DNA of 64,000 nucleotides from Allomyces arbusculus. Lineage: Eukaryota; Blastocladiomycota; Blastocladiomycetes; Blastocladiales; Blastocladiaceae. The position numbers were made by a program, and so were the translations under genes. The stretch is from NCBI GenBank assembly GCA_027604705.1, contig JADHYV010000008.1, positions 372,001 to 436,000 on the forward strand, read 5' to 3'. The notes under the pieces were generated by a model, which was given only the letters and a program-made list of their open reading frames with translations, did not search any database and was not told where the DNA came from. Position 1 is the first letter of the stretch. Every line of letters starts with the position of its first letter. This document shows, piece by piece, positions 45,978 to 62,120 of the stretch.

Positions 45978-47826
45978 TCATTCGTGTCTGTTGGCACTGA
46001 GTGGTCCGAGGTAACGCCATGCCTCTCCTGCTTGTTCTGATCCTGGTCCCATTCCCTGCCGCTCGGCGAAACGACGAAGCACATTTGATTTCATGTTGCC
46101 ATTCATCCGACACTCTGGGTCCTCGCCCCTGCCGGCGTCGTGCCTTCCCTTCCTCCCAAGCCACTGGACCAGATCTCCGTTGGCTGATCCTCTCAGCTTA
46201 ACGTGGCAGCCTACAAAAGCGTCAAAACGCGTGAGCAACCGTTCGAACCGAGAGACGAAGCGGGAATCATGGGGACGTGCCTTCTGGTACAGACTGTCAA
46301 CGACCGTGCCGAGCTTCTTGACCGTCTCGAGCGCGTCGTGGTACGTTTGCTACGCGAAGATCAACCGATCGGGGTCAATGGTGAATAGTAGCCGCGGCTG
46401 TGCACAACGGTCCAAACATACGTCGGTCTGCGTCTCCTCATACACAATCAACACGCACGCGCCCTGGTCCAAGACGCCCTTGAGCTTGCCATCAAGAATC
46501 AGTTGCGACAACTTCTGTTCAACCTGCTGCAGTGGCAGCTTGACGAGCTGCGCGACATGCGTAATCTCGACACGCGAGTAGGGCTCAATAATCCGCAGCA
46601 AGTTCTGCTCGAGCAGCGTATCGTAGAGCGCCGACAAGTGCAGCCGCACGACCGGGTCCTCGGTCAACTGCGCGCGGAAGTTGGACAGCGCCTGCTCAAA
46701 CTCGAGCAAGCTGCGGTGCTGCAGAGCGACAGCGACGGCCTTCATCGCGGCGACCTCGGGCGTGTTGGCAAACCGCACAGCCACCTTCTGCTGTGCAAGG
46801 GAGTGCACGTCCTCGGGCGCATTCAGCATGACTTTGCTCATCAGCAGGTATTTGAGCGCTGTCACGGCGCGCGCGTCGTCCTGCGACGCGTAACCCTCGA
46901 GCGTCTCGTAAAAGTACGAGTAGGCCGTCTTGAAATCCTTATCCTCGGCATGCAGAATACCGGATTGCATGTCGAGCCCGGCCTGCAGGACCGGCGGGCA
47001 GTAGATCGAGTTGGCGGCAGTGCGCGCTGAGGTCAGCGACGCGCGCGCCTTGGCCAGGTTGCGCAGCGCGTGGAAGACGCGCGATTCGAGCAGCTGCACG
47101 TCGACGAGGACCAGCTTGTCGTCGAGCCGCTTCAGTTCTTTGAGCAGTTGCGCGATCAGGGCGAGCGCCTCCGTGTACATTTTGTGGTCCAGGTACATGG
47201 CGGCTAGACGCGTCTCGAGCGATTGCCGCAAAAAAATGCGCTTCTCTTCGGCCGCCCAGTCGATGGCTTCCTTGCACACCTGCACTTGCAGCGCCAGCGA
47301 GTTGGGGATGTCGGAGAAGTAGTCGATCAGTGTGCGCACTGTACGAAACGAGTGGAGAAGGACGCGTTAGACTTGTCATTCGCTGCAATGCGGAGTTTCG
47401 TCTTCGCGCGTCGACGATTAACGCACCAATCTTGGCCGTCTTGGCCTTGGGCAGCGAGACAAGGAACGTTCGACATTGGCTCAAGAGCGCGGCGAGCTCC
47501 TTGGCGGCCCTACAACGCAGTCCAACCCACGTCAGCGTTCAAAACGCGCTGCAAGTGGTACGCGTGCCCAGTAGTCGTACCGTTGCGTGCGGTACAGCTG
47601 CCCGAGCTTGAGGATTGCAGCTTCCTTGGCGCGCACGGCCTCCTCACCCGTCGCTAGACGCGGATCGCAGGCGCGTCAGTTTCCGACGCGTACTTGGGGA
47701 CCAGGTGCGCGCGTAGGTACCCGACGATTGCAGCACTTCGAGGTACGCAGCCGCGGCCTGCGCCGTGTCCTTCTCGACGAGCGTATCGGCGCGGTCGACG
47801 GTTTCCATGAGGTTCGTCACGGCCAT
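45978..47826 (-). CDS. RPN6: 26S proteasome regulatory subunit Rpn6 (PSMD11)
   Basis: Lid subunit that clamps the lid to the 20S core. It starts MAVTNLMETVDRADTLVEKD at 47826. Exons joined in frame give ATGEEAVRAKEAAILKLGQL, then LAALLSQCRTFLVSLPKAKT and AKIVRTLIDYFSDIPNSLAL. The long exon carries the helical repeats (ALIAQLLKELKRLDDKLVLV, VQLLESRVFHALRNLAKARA, DFKTAYSYFYETLEGYASQD) and the PCI domain (LRIIEPYSRVEITHVAQLVK, LDQGACVLIVYEETQTD). A last exon adds QTYHDALETVKKLGTVVDSL, normally within a few residues of the end. Here the frame stays open to a TGA at 45978, adding about 85 unusual residues. A missed terminal intron is possible, so the true stop between 45978 and about 46275 is unresolved. 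Confidence 0.9.
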
Positions 47827-48318
47827 GATTGCGTGTTTTTTTCCGGGATTGATTGGATCTTCGACTCGGTTGGCCGTGGCCGCGTCAGGGGACCGAGTAA
47901 TCGCTTGGTCGACCACTGGTCGGCTGTAAACGTGGGCGGCGGATGCGGTGGTGCTGGTTGGCCGCAAGGAGATGGTTGATCGCCTGGTTTGTAGATGCGC
48001 TCGACAGCTTCAGCGCCTTTGCCGTTCAGAACGACGCGACGAGCGTGACGAGAGCGATCACGACCGCACACGTGCGTGTGAGGCATTCGGTTCGGCGATA
48101 TCGTTTGCCACTTTCACACATCTCTTATTCTTTAGCTGCAAAAGCCGCGTTCTCCACTCCTCAACACTCATCTCTTGTCCGTTCGCAAAGAAACGATTTT
48201 GCATTTCACCATTGCTTATTCCAACTTGAAATTAATAACTATTTTGAAATGGAAGTGCGCCCCCAACCACAGGGGGTGCAACAACGACTCGCAGCCGATC
48301 CGAGAGACCAACAGCTGC
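47827..48318. other. Intergenic region
   Basis: Gap between the RPN6 start and the malate dehydrogenase stop. It holds the RPN6 promoter and an AT-richer stretch (about 48110-48250). No gene is seen. Confidence 0.4.
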
Positions 48319-49762
48319 TTAGGCCGAGCGCACAAAGGCGTAACCCTTCTCAATGTTCTTCTTCAGCTCGGGCACGCACTTGGAGAGAAGCTCCTTCTCG
48401 TACTCGGACGTGGCGCCGATCGGGTGGATCTTCTTGACACCGTCGGTCTGTGATCGTCAAATGAAGCGAGAAGAAGGTCAATGAACTGTTGCGAGAAAAA
48501 CCAAGCGACATTGCAAGAACACAAAATACGTACGCCGAGCTCAACGTTGGTCGAGAAGAACTCGACACCCTCGTCAGCGAGGACGGGCGACTGGACGAAC
48601 GTGGGCTCGACAATGCCCTCCTGGCCGTGCAGGGCCTTAAGCAGCGACTCGGTGAAGCGTGCGCCGGCCGCGGCCATCGAGAGCGTGGCCGAACCAGTGC
48701 CGTCCTTGGCCTTGACAACCTCGTCACCGCCGTACTGGATGCGGTTCGTCAGGGCCTCGCGCTGCTCCTGCGTGAACTCAATGCCCGTCTGCGAGAGCAG
48801 CGGCACGATCGTCGGGCCGGAATGGCCACCAACGACGTGCACGTGCACGCCCGTCGGGTCGACCTCCTTGGTCTGGCCGACAAACGTCGAGGCACGGACA
48901 ACGTCGAGCGTCGTGACACCAAACAAGTGCTTCTCGTTGTAGACGCCGGCCTTTTTGAGCACCTCGGCAAAGATCGGGACCGTCGAGTTAACGGGGTTCG
49001 AAATGATCAGGAAGTGCGCGTTCGGGCACGTGCGCGCGCAGGCCTCGGCCAGCGACTTGACGATGCCGGCGTTGATGTTGAACAGATCGTCGCGCGTCAT
49101 GCCCGGCTTGCGCGGGACACCGGCGGGGATCACGACAACGTCGCAGCCCTCGAGGGCCGCATCGAGCTGATCGTTGCCCTTGTGGCCCGTAACCTTGACG
49201 GGCGTGTTGATGTGCGACAGGTCGGCGGCGACACCAGGCGTGTTGACAATATCGAACAGCGACAGGTGCGAGACGAGACCCGTCTTCTGCTTAAGCAGCA
49301 GCGACAGCGGCTGGCCAATACCGCCCTGTTAAAGTAGAATCAGATACGATAAAAGCGAGTTAGCGTGGTATTCGTAGGAACAAATCACCGGAAAAACGGA
49401 GTGCGAGCGTGAGATACGTACGGCGGCGCCGAGGACGGCAACCTTCTTGTACTAGATGATGGGATCCAGGGCGTTCGTTGGCCAAGCGGAGGTGGCGCGT
49501 TAGTTTATGCTGCTCCTGATCTGCACAGTCCGACTTGGCGAGCATCCGCGAGCACGACGCGACGCAGAGCATAATCAGCAGCTTCCGCTTCTCGCTCCGC
49601 GCGCGTGTGTAGGATTCAAGTCGCTGAGCGTGCGCGATCGTGCTGGGCGCAACGGTGTCGAGCATGTTGTTGCGCGTACGATCACACGCGCATGGAGAGC
49701 GTGATCCGTACAGCAACGGCCGAAGAGGCAAAGTTGCGCGCGAAGAGCTTGGTGGCCATCAT
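48319..49762 (-). CDS. MDH1: Malate dehydrogenase, mitochondrial type
   Basis: NAD-dependent interconversion of malate and oxaloacetate in the TCA cycle. A first exon [17 protein letters not shown] is a short mitochondrial presequence. A small second exon gives [10 protein letters not shown], and the next exon completes the Rossmann loop as [20 protein letters not shown]. It continues [40 protein letters not shown], then [20 protein letters not shown] and [19 protein letters not shown], the proton-relay His/Asp region. The last exon reads [20 protein letters not shown] and ends [10 protein letters not shown]. All active-site residues are present. The ATG may be 49762 or 49759. It is divergent from the EF-hand gene. 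Confidence 0.95.
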
Positions 49763-50692
49763 CTTGGAGAAAATGTTCTTGTCGCTGCTGGAGATACCGT
49801 TGGTGGGTGCCAGGAGGGAGAAGACGTTGCGGGTCGCGGGCGTCGCGCGGTTTTGAGGTTGGGCCGGGGTCGGATCGGTTGGTGGTGGTCGCGCGAGTTG
49901 CGCGTGTTGGCTTGCACGAAGTGTTTTCGGAGGTCAGCACGTGCCTTTCATCACTGTGCGCCCGGTCGACAGGGATGACAGGTCGCCAACGCGTTCAGCC
50001 CTCGGGGCACTAAACGAACACGTGTGCTGGCTCCTGGGGGCACATCGCGATTGGGAGACACGCGTTCGATCCCAACCAGCGGCGCGTTCTGGTGCTTTCG
50101 ACGTCGGCCTGTTCCTCGCTAGGATCGCCGGCCGCCGCCACCGTCGCTCACAGTCGCTTGCCGGCACTTGGCTTGCTCAAGCTCTTCCAGCTGCACGGCG
50201 GACGCGCCCGACTTGCGTTGACGACGGCCACGGAATCTAACGACTTGCTGCAATCTGCTCTGTCCAGCGCCTGCTCGACCATCCGCCGGTTACGACAAGC
50301 CATCACGACTGCAGCAAGCTGCCCAGCTCATTCCGTTCAACGAACACGACCGCACGCACCAGCACGGCCCCTCGTTCACGTCCATTTTGAACGACACGCC
50401 GACCGATTGAGGACTATTTTGTGGCCAGGGAAAGCGCGCTTCCCACCGCGCACTTTTCATCCCCGCCGATTACGCTGGTCTGTCGCAGCGCCCCGACGGC
50501 AAGTGCATCACGGTCCATCCTACTTAGTCCGAGCCTCGCGGTTTCGACTTTGGCAACGTTCAGCGCGGTCCTTTAGCTCGTTCCTGAATCGCTGTCGCGT
50601 CCCCGGTTCGCATTTGCCGGCTGGATCCGTCGTGACCCGTTCCGGGGGTGCTCCTGAACCATCGTCCGTGCCCCTCGCAACACGCTGCCGCC
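49763..50692. other. Divergent intergenic/promoter region
   Basis: About 930 bp between malate dehydrogenase and the EF-hand gene. No recognisable ORF or RNA gene. Confidence 0.4.
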
Positions 50693-51596
50693 ATGGGCCA
50701 GCGCCCGTCACGCGTCGAGGACGAGGAGATTGAGCGCAAGTCGCACTGTACGCTCAGCTCTCTCTAAGGCCCCACCCACCGCCACCATCGCAGCTGTCGC
50801 ACACGCATGCTGACGCCAGCCAGCGTCGCACCATTCTTAGTCACGCACTCCGAGATTCGGCGCATGCGCGCCGACTTTGAGCGCATCGCGGATCCGGAAA
50901 CGTCGACGATTACGAAAGAGCAGTTCAAGGAGACGATCTACCCATATGTCTCGTCGTGGACGGCAGGCAATATCTTTCTGGAGCGGCTATTCGATGCGTT
51001 TGACGAGAACGGCGATAAGACGATTGATTTCCGAGAATTTGTGCATGGGCTGTCGGTGTTTTCGCGCGGCACGCCCGAGGAGAAGCTCGAATGTGCGTCC
51101 TTGCGACGGTGCATGCCGGGCGGAGTATCGAAAAGCTGACGATGCGGTTGTGTGTGTGTAGTGTCGTTTCGCATCTACGATATCAATGGTGACGGGTTCA
51201 TTGAGCGAAAAGAGTTGTTCAAGATCATGTCGCAAATGGTACGCGCGGTGCTCTCGTTGGGCGATATGGATCACGACTGACGCAGGATGATGCATTTGCT
51301 CTCCAGTACTCTGCCTTCTACAACGAGGACCAGTCGGCACGGATTCACGAGCTCGTGGCGCGGTTTTTCGAGGATCTCGACGTGAATGGCGACGGCCAGC
51401 TGGTGCGTACGTGGACCGCGTCATGGGTGCGCGCGCCTCCCTGTAGCGCGACTAACGTGTCGTGATGGCTTAGTCGCTGACCGAGTACAAGCTGCAAGCA
51501 ATGAAGGAGCCGCTGATTGTCGACTTTCTGCAGCAGTTTCTGGCCGACCCGGATCCAAGGACAGGGTCGCTGCACAACCTGTCAATTGGAGGATGA
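50693..51596 (+). CDS. N-myristoylated EF-hand calcium sensor (calcineurin B / CBL / NCS superfamily)
   Basis: Starts MGQRPSRVEDEEIERKS with Gly2 followed by a polar/Ser context that fits N-myristoylation. A phase-1 intron joins to SVAPFLVTHSEIRRMRADFE. EF-hand 1 (ADPETSTITKEQF) is degenerate. Three canonical loops follow: FDENGDKTIDFREF, YDINGDGFIERKEL and LDVNGDGQLSLTEY, separated by short introns (near 51090-51160, 51240-51290, 51400-51475). GLSVFSRGTPEEKLEFSFRI resembles the CBL/calcineurin-B inter-lobe region. It ends TGSLHNLSIGG. It is close to calcineurin B in layout but not identical to the conserved fungal Cnb1, so a CBL- or CHP-like sensor is also possible. Five exons, roughly 200 aa. 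Confidence 0.8.
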
Positions 51597-52606
51597 CGCG
51601 CGCGGGCTGCGGGTACGGACTCGGGCGCGCGCGGAATGCATGGGTATCTTTATTGGTGTTGCTTCGTGTCGTTGGTCGGATTGGTTGCTCTCCGCTGCGT
51701 TGACGTGGAAGCGCAGAGCGCGACTCCGCCTGGCCAGCGACTCCGCCTGGCCAGCATCTCGCACGTGTCCGAAAAGGGACCTGCTGCGGGTACAAATTGC
51801 TCCTCAACGTGACGAGACGGGCCCGGGGGCAGCTGGTGCGCCACGCGCCACGCGGGGCTCGCCACACGCCACAGGCAAGCACGAGCCGCGGGCGCAAAGG
51901 GCCCGCTAACGACACGCGCAGCAGCACTGCGAAAGGAGAAGCGCACGATCTCCACGGGCCACCACCACAACCACCACCACCACCTTCACCCAGAAACGGC
52001 GACGCCGACGACCACCACGACGACAACGGCGACGCGAGCGCGCCACCACGTCAGCAGACAGCACGCTCCACACCCGCACTCGACAAGTGCTGCCGAGCAC
52101 CCAAGTGCCCGCCGCCTGTCAACGTCAAACGCTCTGGCCCGTGGGATCGCAAGCACCACCAAGGGCCCCTTTTCCCGTCCAGCGTTTGTGCACGTCGGCT
52201 CCCCCGTCGCTGCCGTCCGTCCTGCTCGGATCGCGCCCCCAACCCGCACGCGCGCGCGCGCCTGTTCGCCGTCTGCTGACTGCCGCGCCGGTTACCGCAC
52301 CTGCCGTCGCGCCGCGCGCTGCCGCTGGCTGCGCGTTCACCGCCCTGCACGAACCCGCCCAACTGAGCCAGCGCCCGTTCATTTGCGCGTGCCGCCGCAC
52401 GACGGCTGGCCTGCCACCCTGCGCTGGGCCAACTTGACGTTCGCGCCCGCTGTTTGTTCGTGCGCCGCTCCAGGACCCGTCTACGTGCACGTCGCGTTCC
52501 GATCTGTGTGCGCGAGCGTACTCTGCGTGCCGCTTACTGCAACGATTGACCCTGTGCATTGCTGCTGCGGCTCTCTTCCGCTCGCTGATTGCGCGCCGCC
52601 GACAGA
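51597..52606. other. Intergenic region with a 17-bp duplication
   Basis: About 1 kb before the LIM-RhoGAP gene. It contains a perfect 17-bp direct duplication (51720-51736 and 51737-51753) and C/A-rich leader-like sequence. No gene is recognised. Confidence 0.4.
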
Positions 52607-55600
52607 ATGGCCATGGACCCCGTTTCGACGCCGCCCGCCATGCCGGACCCGCGTAGTGCCGATCTGGCCAACGGAAGCGCCGCACCGGCGCCTATAACGC
52701 CGCCAACGACCATGCGCGCGCCCAAACTGTGCACGGCGTGTGGGTTGCCCATGACGGGCCAGTTTGTGCGCGCGCTCGGCGGCACGTTCCATCTCGACTG
52801 CTTCAAGTGCGTGGTGCGTACTCATGGGGGAGTCGAGAGTTCGGGGCTGACGTTGCCTGCGGCAATAGCGGGAGCAAGAAGAGCTAGAGTATTGGTCGGA
52901 GCAGGCGCCGTTACGGCAGCATCCGCGCCGGCTGTAGTGACGCCCGCATGCCGCACGCTCCTCTGCAAGTGAACCGTGCTGACTGACCGACCGCCTGCCA
53001 TCGATTCTAGGACTGCGGCAAGTGCGTTGCTAGCAGGTTCTTCCCCGTGCAAACCACCGATGGCACCCAAGTGCCTCTCTGCGAGCGCGACTACTTTGCG
53101 CGACTCGACCTGCTCTGTGCCAAATGCGGCGGCGCTCTGCGCGGCGCCTACATCCAAGCGCTCGGGCGCAAGTACCACGTCGAGCATTTTACGTGTTCCA
53201 TGTGCGACACGGTCTTTGGGCCCGCCGAGTCCTACTACGAGCACAATGGCGCCGTCTACTGTCATTACCATTTTTCGCAACTGCACGCCGCGCGGTGTAC
53301 CGGGTGCCACGAGGCCATTCTCAAGCAGTTTGTCGAAATTGCGCGTAACGGCGTCGACGAACAGTGGCACCCAGAGTGCTATATGATTCACAAGTCGTGG
53401 AACGTGACACTCGTGCCCGAAGCCGTACCAAGTGATCCGGACGCGACCGCCGTTGAAAATGGAGGAGGGACCGGGGACGACGATTCGGTCGAGGCTGTCG
53501 GCGAAGATGACGAAGGGCTGAACGCGCCGGACGCACCTCTCGTACAGTCGACGAGGGCGCTGTCCATGCCCGAGGCGCTCGCAGAACCCGACGCGGCCGC
53601 GCGTGAACAACTGCGCACGACACAGCAGCTCATGGAGGAAAAGGCTACCCGCATCTGGTCGGTGTTGAGTGTGTTTGAAGAATCGGCCGCGGCGTGCATT
53701 TCCGATATGCTTCTCAATGTCTCGAACGGGCTTTACGTCGAGGGCGTAAACGAGGCCGCGTCGTTCATCTTGCACGTCGAAGTCTTGTTTGCGGGCATTG
53801 ACCGGATCGAGGCCCTGCTTGCGCGGCACCACGACCGTACGGGGCTCGTGCACCACAAGGAGCCGAAACTACTCTGCAAGAAAATTGTCGGCTTCTTTTC
53901 GCTCCTCTCACACGCACACGAGACGCATCTCGGCGCGACCGGCGGATTGGGCCCGCGGCGGCTCGGGATCACGCAGGAACTGCTCGGGCTCGTTACGTCC
54001 CTCGCGCACTTGCTCAAGGTCCTGATTCGCATGACGCTGTGCGGGGCCCTCAAGCTCGAACGCGTCTATGGCCAGGACGGCGCTGTGTTCGAGTTTCTCG
54101 ATACACTCATGGAGCTGTCGGACCACGAAAAACGCATTCGCATGGTCTTGCTCGACACGGACGTCAAATCGGACCTGTGCCACGCGTGCCGGTCAACCAT
54201 CGAAGAGTCGTGTGTCGCCGTCGTCACGCACCCAGGCCAGCCGCCACTCCCCTCGTGGCGGTGGCACTCGCACTGCTTTGCGTGCGCCGTCTGCGGCCGC
54301 ACGCTGACGACCGCCGAGGACGTCGAGGGCGCTGTCCTCACGCAGGACCACCAGGTGCAGTGCGCGAACTGTTTCGCCGAGACCAAGGCGCCGTCGGTGC
54401 TTGATTTTTACACGGGCGAGAATGCGTCGCCCGTGCACTCGGACACGGACGAGCACGACGACGACGACCGACCGCACCACCCGACAATGCCGCTGTTCGA
54501 GCTCATCACGCCGCTCTCGCAGTACACGTTCCTCCTGCGCGTCGCGCTCAAGCGGCTCCTCGGCCTGCTACGCGTCGAAGAGGGCGGGCTCACCGACGCC
54601 CTGCAGGACCCGCGCCGTAAGCGCGTTCTGTCGGGTTCGGCACTCGACGCAACGACTGCCGCGGCGGCCTCGGCCGCTGCCGCTGCTGCCGCTGCCGCCA
54701 CGTCGGGTAGTCCCAACGCGTCAACCTTCAACAGCATGCTCACGAGCAAGCCGCGCACCAACTCGTTCCCGCGCAGCGACTCGCTGCCACGGCTCGTCTC
54801 GCCGTCGCCCGGATCCACGCCGCCCGATGACGGCCGGCCCGCGCGGTCCGACTCGCTCCCGCGGCCCGGATCGTCGCCGCCGCAGTACCACTACCAACAC
54901 TACCTCGGTAACATCCCGGCGTCCACGTCCCCGACCATGGCGTCGCGCGAAATGGCCAATGCCGCTGCGGCTTCCGCGTCGGCACCCGTCTCGCCGCCAC
55001 CGCCACAGCCGGCGATCCCGCCACTTGCCGCCGCCGCGGCCATGGCGGCGGCCGGCGCACCGATCACGCTCGGGATGGCTCCAGCGCCGACTGTGCCCGC
55101 GCCCGAAATGTGGCTGTCGGACCTGTCCGCGCTTGAAGCGTTTGTCGTGCGCCACTTTGCCGCACGAGACCTCGAGCCATTGCTCGCGGGCATCATGCGA
55201 CCCGAGGAACTCGCGGCGCTCACAGAAGAACGCAAGTCGTCCGGATCCGGCACGTCGGGTGGGATGTGGGGCCGGTTTGTGTCGACGTTGCGCGGCGGCG
55301 GGCGCCGGAAAGACAAGGAGTCGTCGGCGGCTGTGGCGGCCGCACGTGCGGCGGCGTCGGCGGCGGCGGCCATGGCCGCGATGAATGCTGCCGCGGCCGC
55401 GGCTGGGAACGATGTGCCGGTGAATGAGATGAATGGGCCGAGCGATCCAGTGAACGGAATCGTGCTCGATGATGACAGTGTGGATGGGGACGGGGCCGCG
55501 ACACCGAATCCGGCAACCGCGACACCGTCTGCGACGAGTCCCGCCAAGAACCAGGGCACGTTTGGCGTCCCGCTCGACATTCTCCTGTACCGCACGGGCG

Positions 55601-56490
55601 TCTCGTCGGTCCTGGGTGCGCGGTCCGGCCGGCTCGCGATCCCAGCGTTCATCGACACGTGTGTCGGCACGCTGCGCAACCTCGACCTGCATGTCGAGGG
55701 CATTTTCCGCAAGAACGGCAATATTCGGCGACTCAACGAAGTCAAGGACGCGCTCGACAGCAACCCGCTCGGCGCGCTCGATATGATCCGCGACGATAAC
55801 GCAATTCAGATTGCCGCGCTGCTGAAAAAGTTTTTGCGCGAGTTGCCGGAACCGCTGCTCACGTTCCGCCTCTACAAGCTGTTCATGGCCATTGCACGGA
55901 TTCAGAACGAGCAGGACCGAATGCGCGCGCTGCATTACGCCGTGTGCTTGCTGCCCAAAGCGCACCGCGACGTGCTCGAAGTGCTCATGCTGTGCCTGCG
56001 CGACGTGGCCGCGGCGTGCACGCACCCGGACGACCCGGAGCGCGGGAACAAGATGGATTACGGGAACCTCGCGACGGTATTGAGTCCAACGTTCCTCGTC
56101 CCGCCGCGTGGCGCCGAGGAACACCACGACGTCGCCACGTCGGTCCTGTTCGACTTGCTCCGGTGGCAGCCGCGCGTGCTCTGGACGGTCCCGTCGGATA
56201 TCGCTGCGCTGTTCCGCACGGGCAACGCCACGGTCGCGGGTGGCGGCAGTTCTACAACGCTCGCACAGGACCCGGCTACGCAACAGCAGCAGCAGCTCGC
56301 GCAGCAGCACGAGTTGCTGCGACGCGTCCAGGCCGTTCACTCGTCGGGTCTCGCGCGGTCCGCGGGCCTCTCGACCGCACCGACCGCCGCAGGGATGGGT
56401 GTGCGGCTCGGCACGCCGATCCCGCCGGCCGACTCGCCGGCACCGCCAAGCGATGACGCGAAACCGACGGCGCAGCCGGCCGAGGCGTGA
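52607..56490 (+). CDS. LIM-domain Rho GTPase-activating protein (Rga/Lrg type)
   Basis: Turns off Rho/Cdc42 GTPases in polarity and wall control. Join 52607..52813 and 53011..56490 gives 1228 aa. LIM1 (about residues 40-95) starts LCTACGLPMTGQFVRALGGT, and the intron falls exactly between CFKCV and DCGKCV. LIM2 (about 100-155) reads LCAKCGGALRGAYIQALGRK. A further zinc module near residues 450-535 reads CHACRSTIEESCVAVV and HCFACAVCGRTLTTAEDVEG. The middle is poly-Ala/Ser/Pro low complexity with basic Ser-Leu-Pro-Arg repeats (RSDSLPR). The RhoGAP domain (about 920-1110) has FGVPLDILLYRTGVSSVLGA, the arginine finger in EGIFRKNGNIRRLNEVKDAL, LKKFLRELPEPLLTF and NLATVLSPTFLVPP. All catalytic features are intact. 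Confidence 0.95.
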
Positions 56491-57129
56491 GTTGTCCTGG
56501 TGCGATGTATCTAGCTGTTGCCTTTCTTTTTCTTTACGGTTTCCCGATCCGACTCCCCACCATTTCCCGGCCGACTGGCGGTTGCGCGCCGCCGGGGTTG
56601 GTTTTGTGCCAAGTTTCTCAGTTTGTGGAGCGCGCGCGCGGTCTTAGATGTGGTTTCGTTTTCTCTTGATTCTTTTCTTTATTGCTTTGCCGGCCGGGCC
56701 GGCCTCGCATCCGCGTTTTCCCTGTCGTGCTTTCAACTCCTCCCTCGCCACCCACCTCGTTCGTCCCTATCTCTCGTTCCTCGCCTCCCCCCGTTTTCGC
56801 GTTGTTGCTGTCGTTCGTGCGTTGCTGTCCTAAATTTAGGTAGTTTACCCAGACATCCTGCTTGACTTGATGTTGCGTCCACCATACACTTCGGTGCCGT
56901 TTCTCGCTCCTCCTCTCACAAACCAGTGACGATCCGAAAAAAAAAAACCAATGTAATTGAAAACACGGGGCCCACGATCTGTCCCAGTCCACCTACCCTC
57001 CCCGGAATCTCTATCCCAAGTGACCGTTCCTCGGTCCCAGTCCCGCACGCGCTCCATCCAGGCCATGGCCACGGCACAACCACGCACGTGAAGTCCCATT
57101 CCCTCCTTCACCCCGATGACGACGCCCCC
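56491..57129. other. Convergent intergenic region
   Basis: 3'-3' spacer between the LIM-RhoGAP and MARK-type kinase genes, T/C-rich with an A9-type run (about 56938-56947). No gene is seen. Confidence 0.45.
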
Positions 57130-60994
<3,865 letters not shown>

Positions 60995-62120
60995 ATGCAG
61001 CCCAGCATGCTTGCTCTCTTCCTGCTGGCCCTCGTTGCCGGCACGGTCAACGCGCACATGATGATGGCGTGTACGTGTCTACATTTCCATGCGACCGGAT
61101 CGCAAGTGCACTTTGTATCACGCTTCCAATCGCTGACGCTTCCCCACCCACTTCTCCCCTCACTCAGTCCCGGAGCCGCGCAACTCCAAATTCCACCCAA
61201 GTCCCGAGTTCATCGATTATTCGTATACCAGCCCTCTCGGCGTGTTCCCATGCAAGGGCTACAAGCCGCAAGCCGCGTTCCGCACGTTTGCCCCTGGCGA
61301 GACGGTCAAGGTCCGGATCGAGGGTGGTGCCACGCACAATGGCGGCCACTGCCAATTCGCGCTGTCGTACGACAATGACCAAACGTTTGTCGTGATCGAC
61401 ACGGTCATTCGCGAGTGTCTGCGTCCTGGTACCGGTCCGTTCACGTACGATGTCCAGATTCCGGCGACGGCGCCATCGGGCAAGGCCACGTTCGCGTGGA
61501 CGTGGATTAACGCCGTGGGCAACCGCGAGTACTACATGTCTTGCGCGGACGTGCAGATTTCGGGCGCCAATTCGGCGCCATTCTCTGGGCCGGAATTGCT
61601 CGTTGCGAACTTGCCCGGGTCCAAGTTCAATTTCCCGGAGTTTCCTGGCAACTCGCCGGACAACCGCGAGTTCTTCAACCAGCGCCGCACAATCACGGTG
61701 CGTGGGAACGGGTCGACGTCGCCTGGGCCGGCTCCGCAGCCGCAGCCGACCGTGACGGCAACCGCCGCGCCGACTCCGACCAGGAAGCCGGGCAAGCCAG
61801 GCAAGGGCGACAAGGACCCAGAGCCGCCGAAGCCCACGTCGCAGCCGCCCACGAAGCCCACGACGGCTCCGACCAAGCCGACGACGGTTCCGACCAAGCC
61901 GACCTCGGTGCCGCCCACGAACCCGAACCCGCAGCCGACGGCGCAGCCGCCCAAGCCGCAGCCGCAGCCGGGCAAGTGCACGACGGGCGAAATGAAGTGC
62001 TCGTCTGACGCGAAGAAGATCTCGCAGTGCTTCAACGACCAGTGGTTCGATATGGACGTGCCGCCGGGCACCAAGTGCTCGACGGAGCTGACTGGTTCGC
62101 CCCTCATCGTCACGCTGTAG
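60995..62120 (+). CDS. Secreted LPMO-like protein (AA11-type) with Pro/Thr linker and CBM19-like C-terminal module
   Basis: Predicted copper oxidase acting on chitin-type polysaccharide. Join 60995..61070 and 61168..62120 gives 342 aa. The signal peptide ends ...GTVNA, leaving His1 of HMMMAFPEPRNSKFHPSPEF as the mature N-terminus, as needed for a histidine brace. A second His candidate lies in GGATHNGGHCQFALSYD, and the axial Tyr region reads ATFAWTWINAVGNREYYMSC-A, very like AA11 enzymes (AWTWFNxxGNREMYMNCA). A Pro/Thr/Lys-rich linker (about residues 205-290) follows. The C-terminal module CTTGEMKCSSDAKKISQCFN plus DQWFDMDVPPGTKC has the Cys pattern of a small CBM19-like carbohydrate-binding domain. 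Copper chemistry is inferred from motifs. Confidence 0.85.

Noticed and set aside
46225-46250. GGTTCGAAC on the minus strand as a tRNA B box
   Set aside because: No cloverleaf can be built; it lies in the Rpn6 3' frame.
54721-56340. 539-aa minus-strand open frame
   Set aside because: Antisense shadow of the LIM-RhoGAP gene; Arg-rich and featureless.
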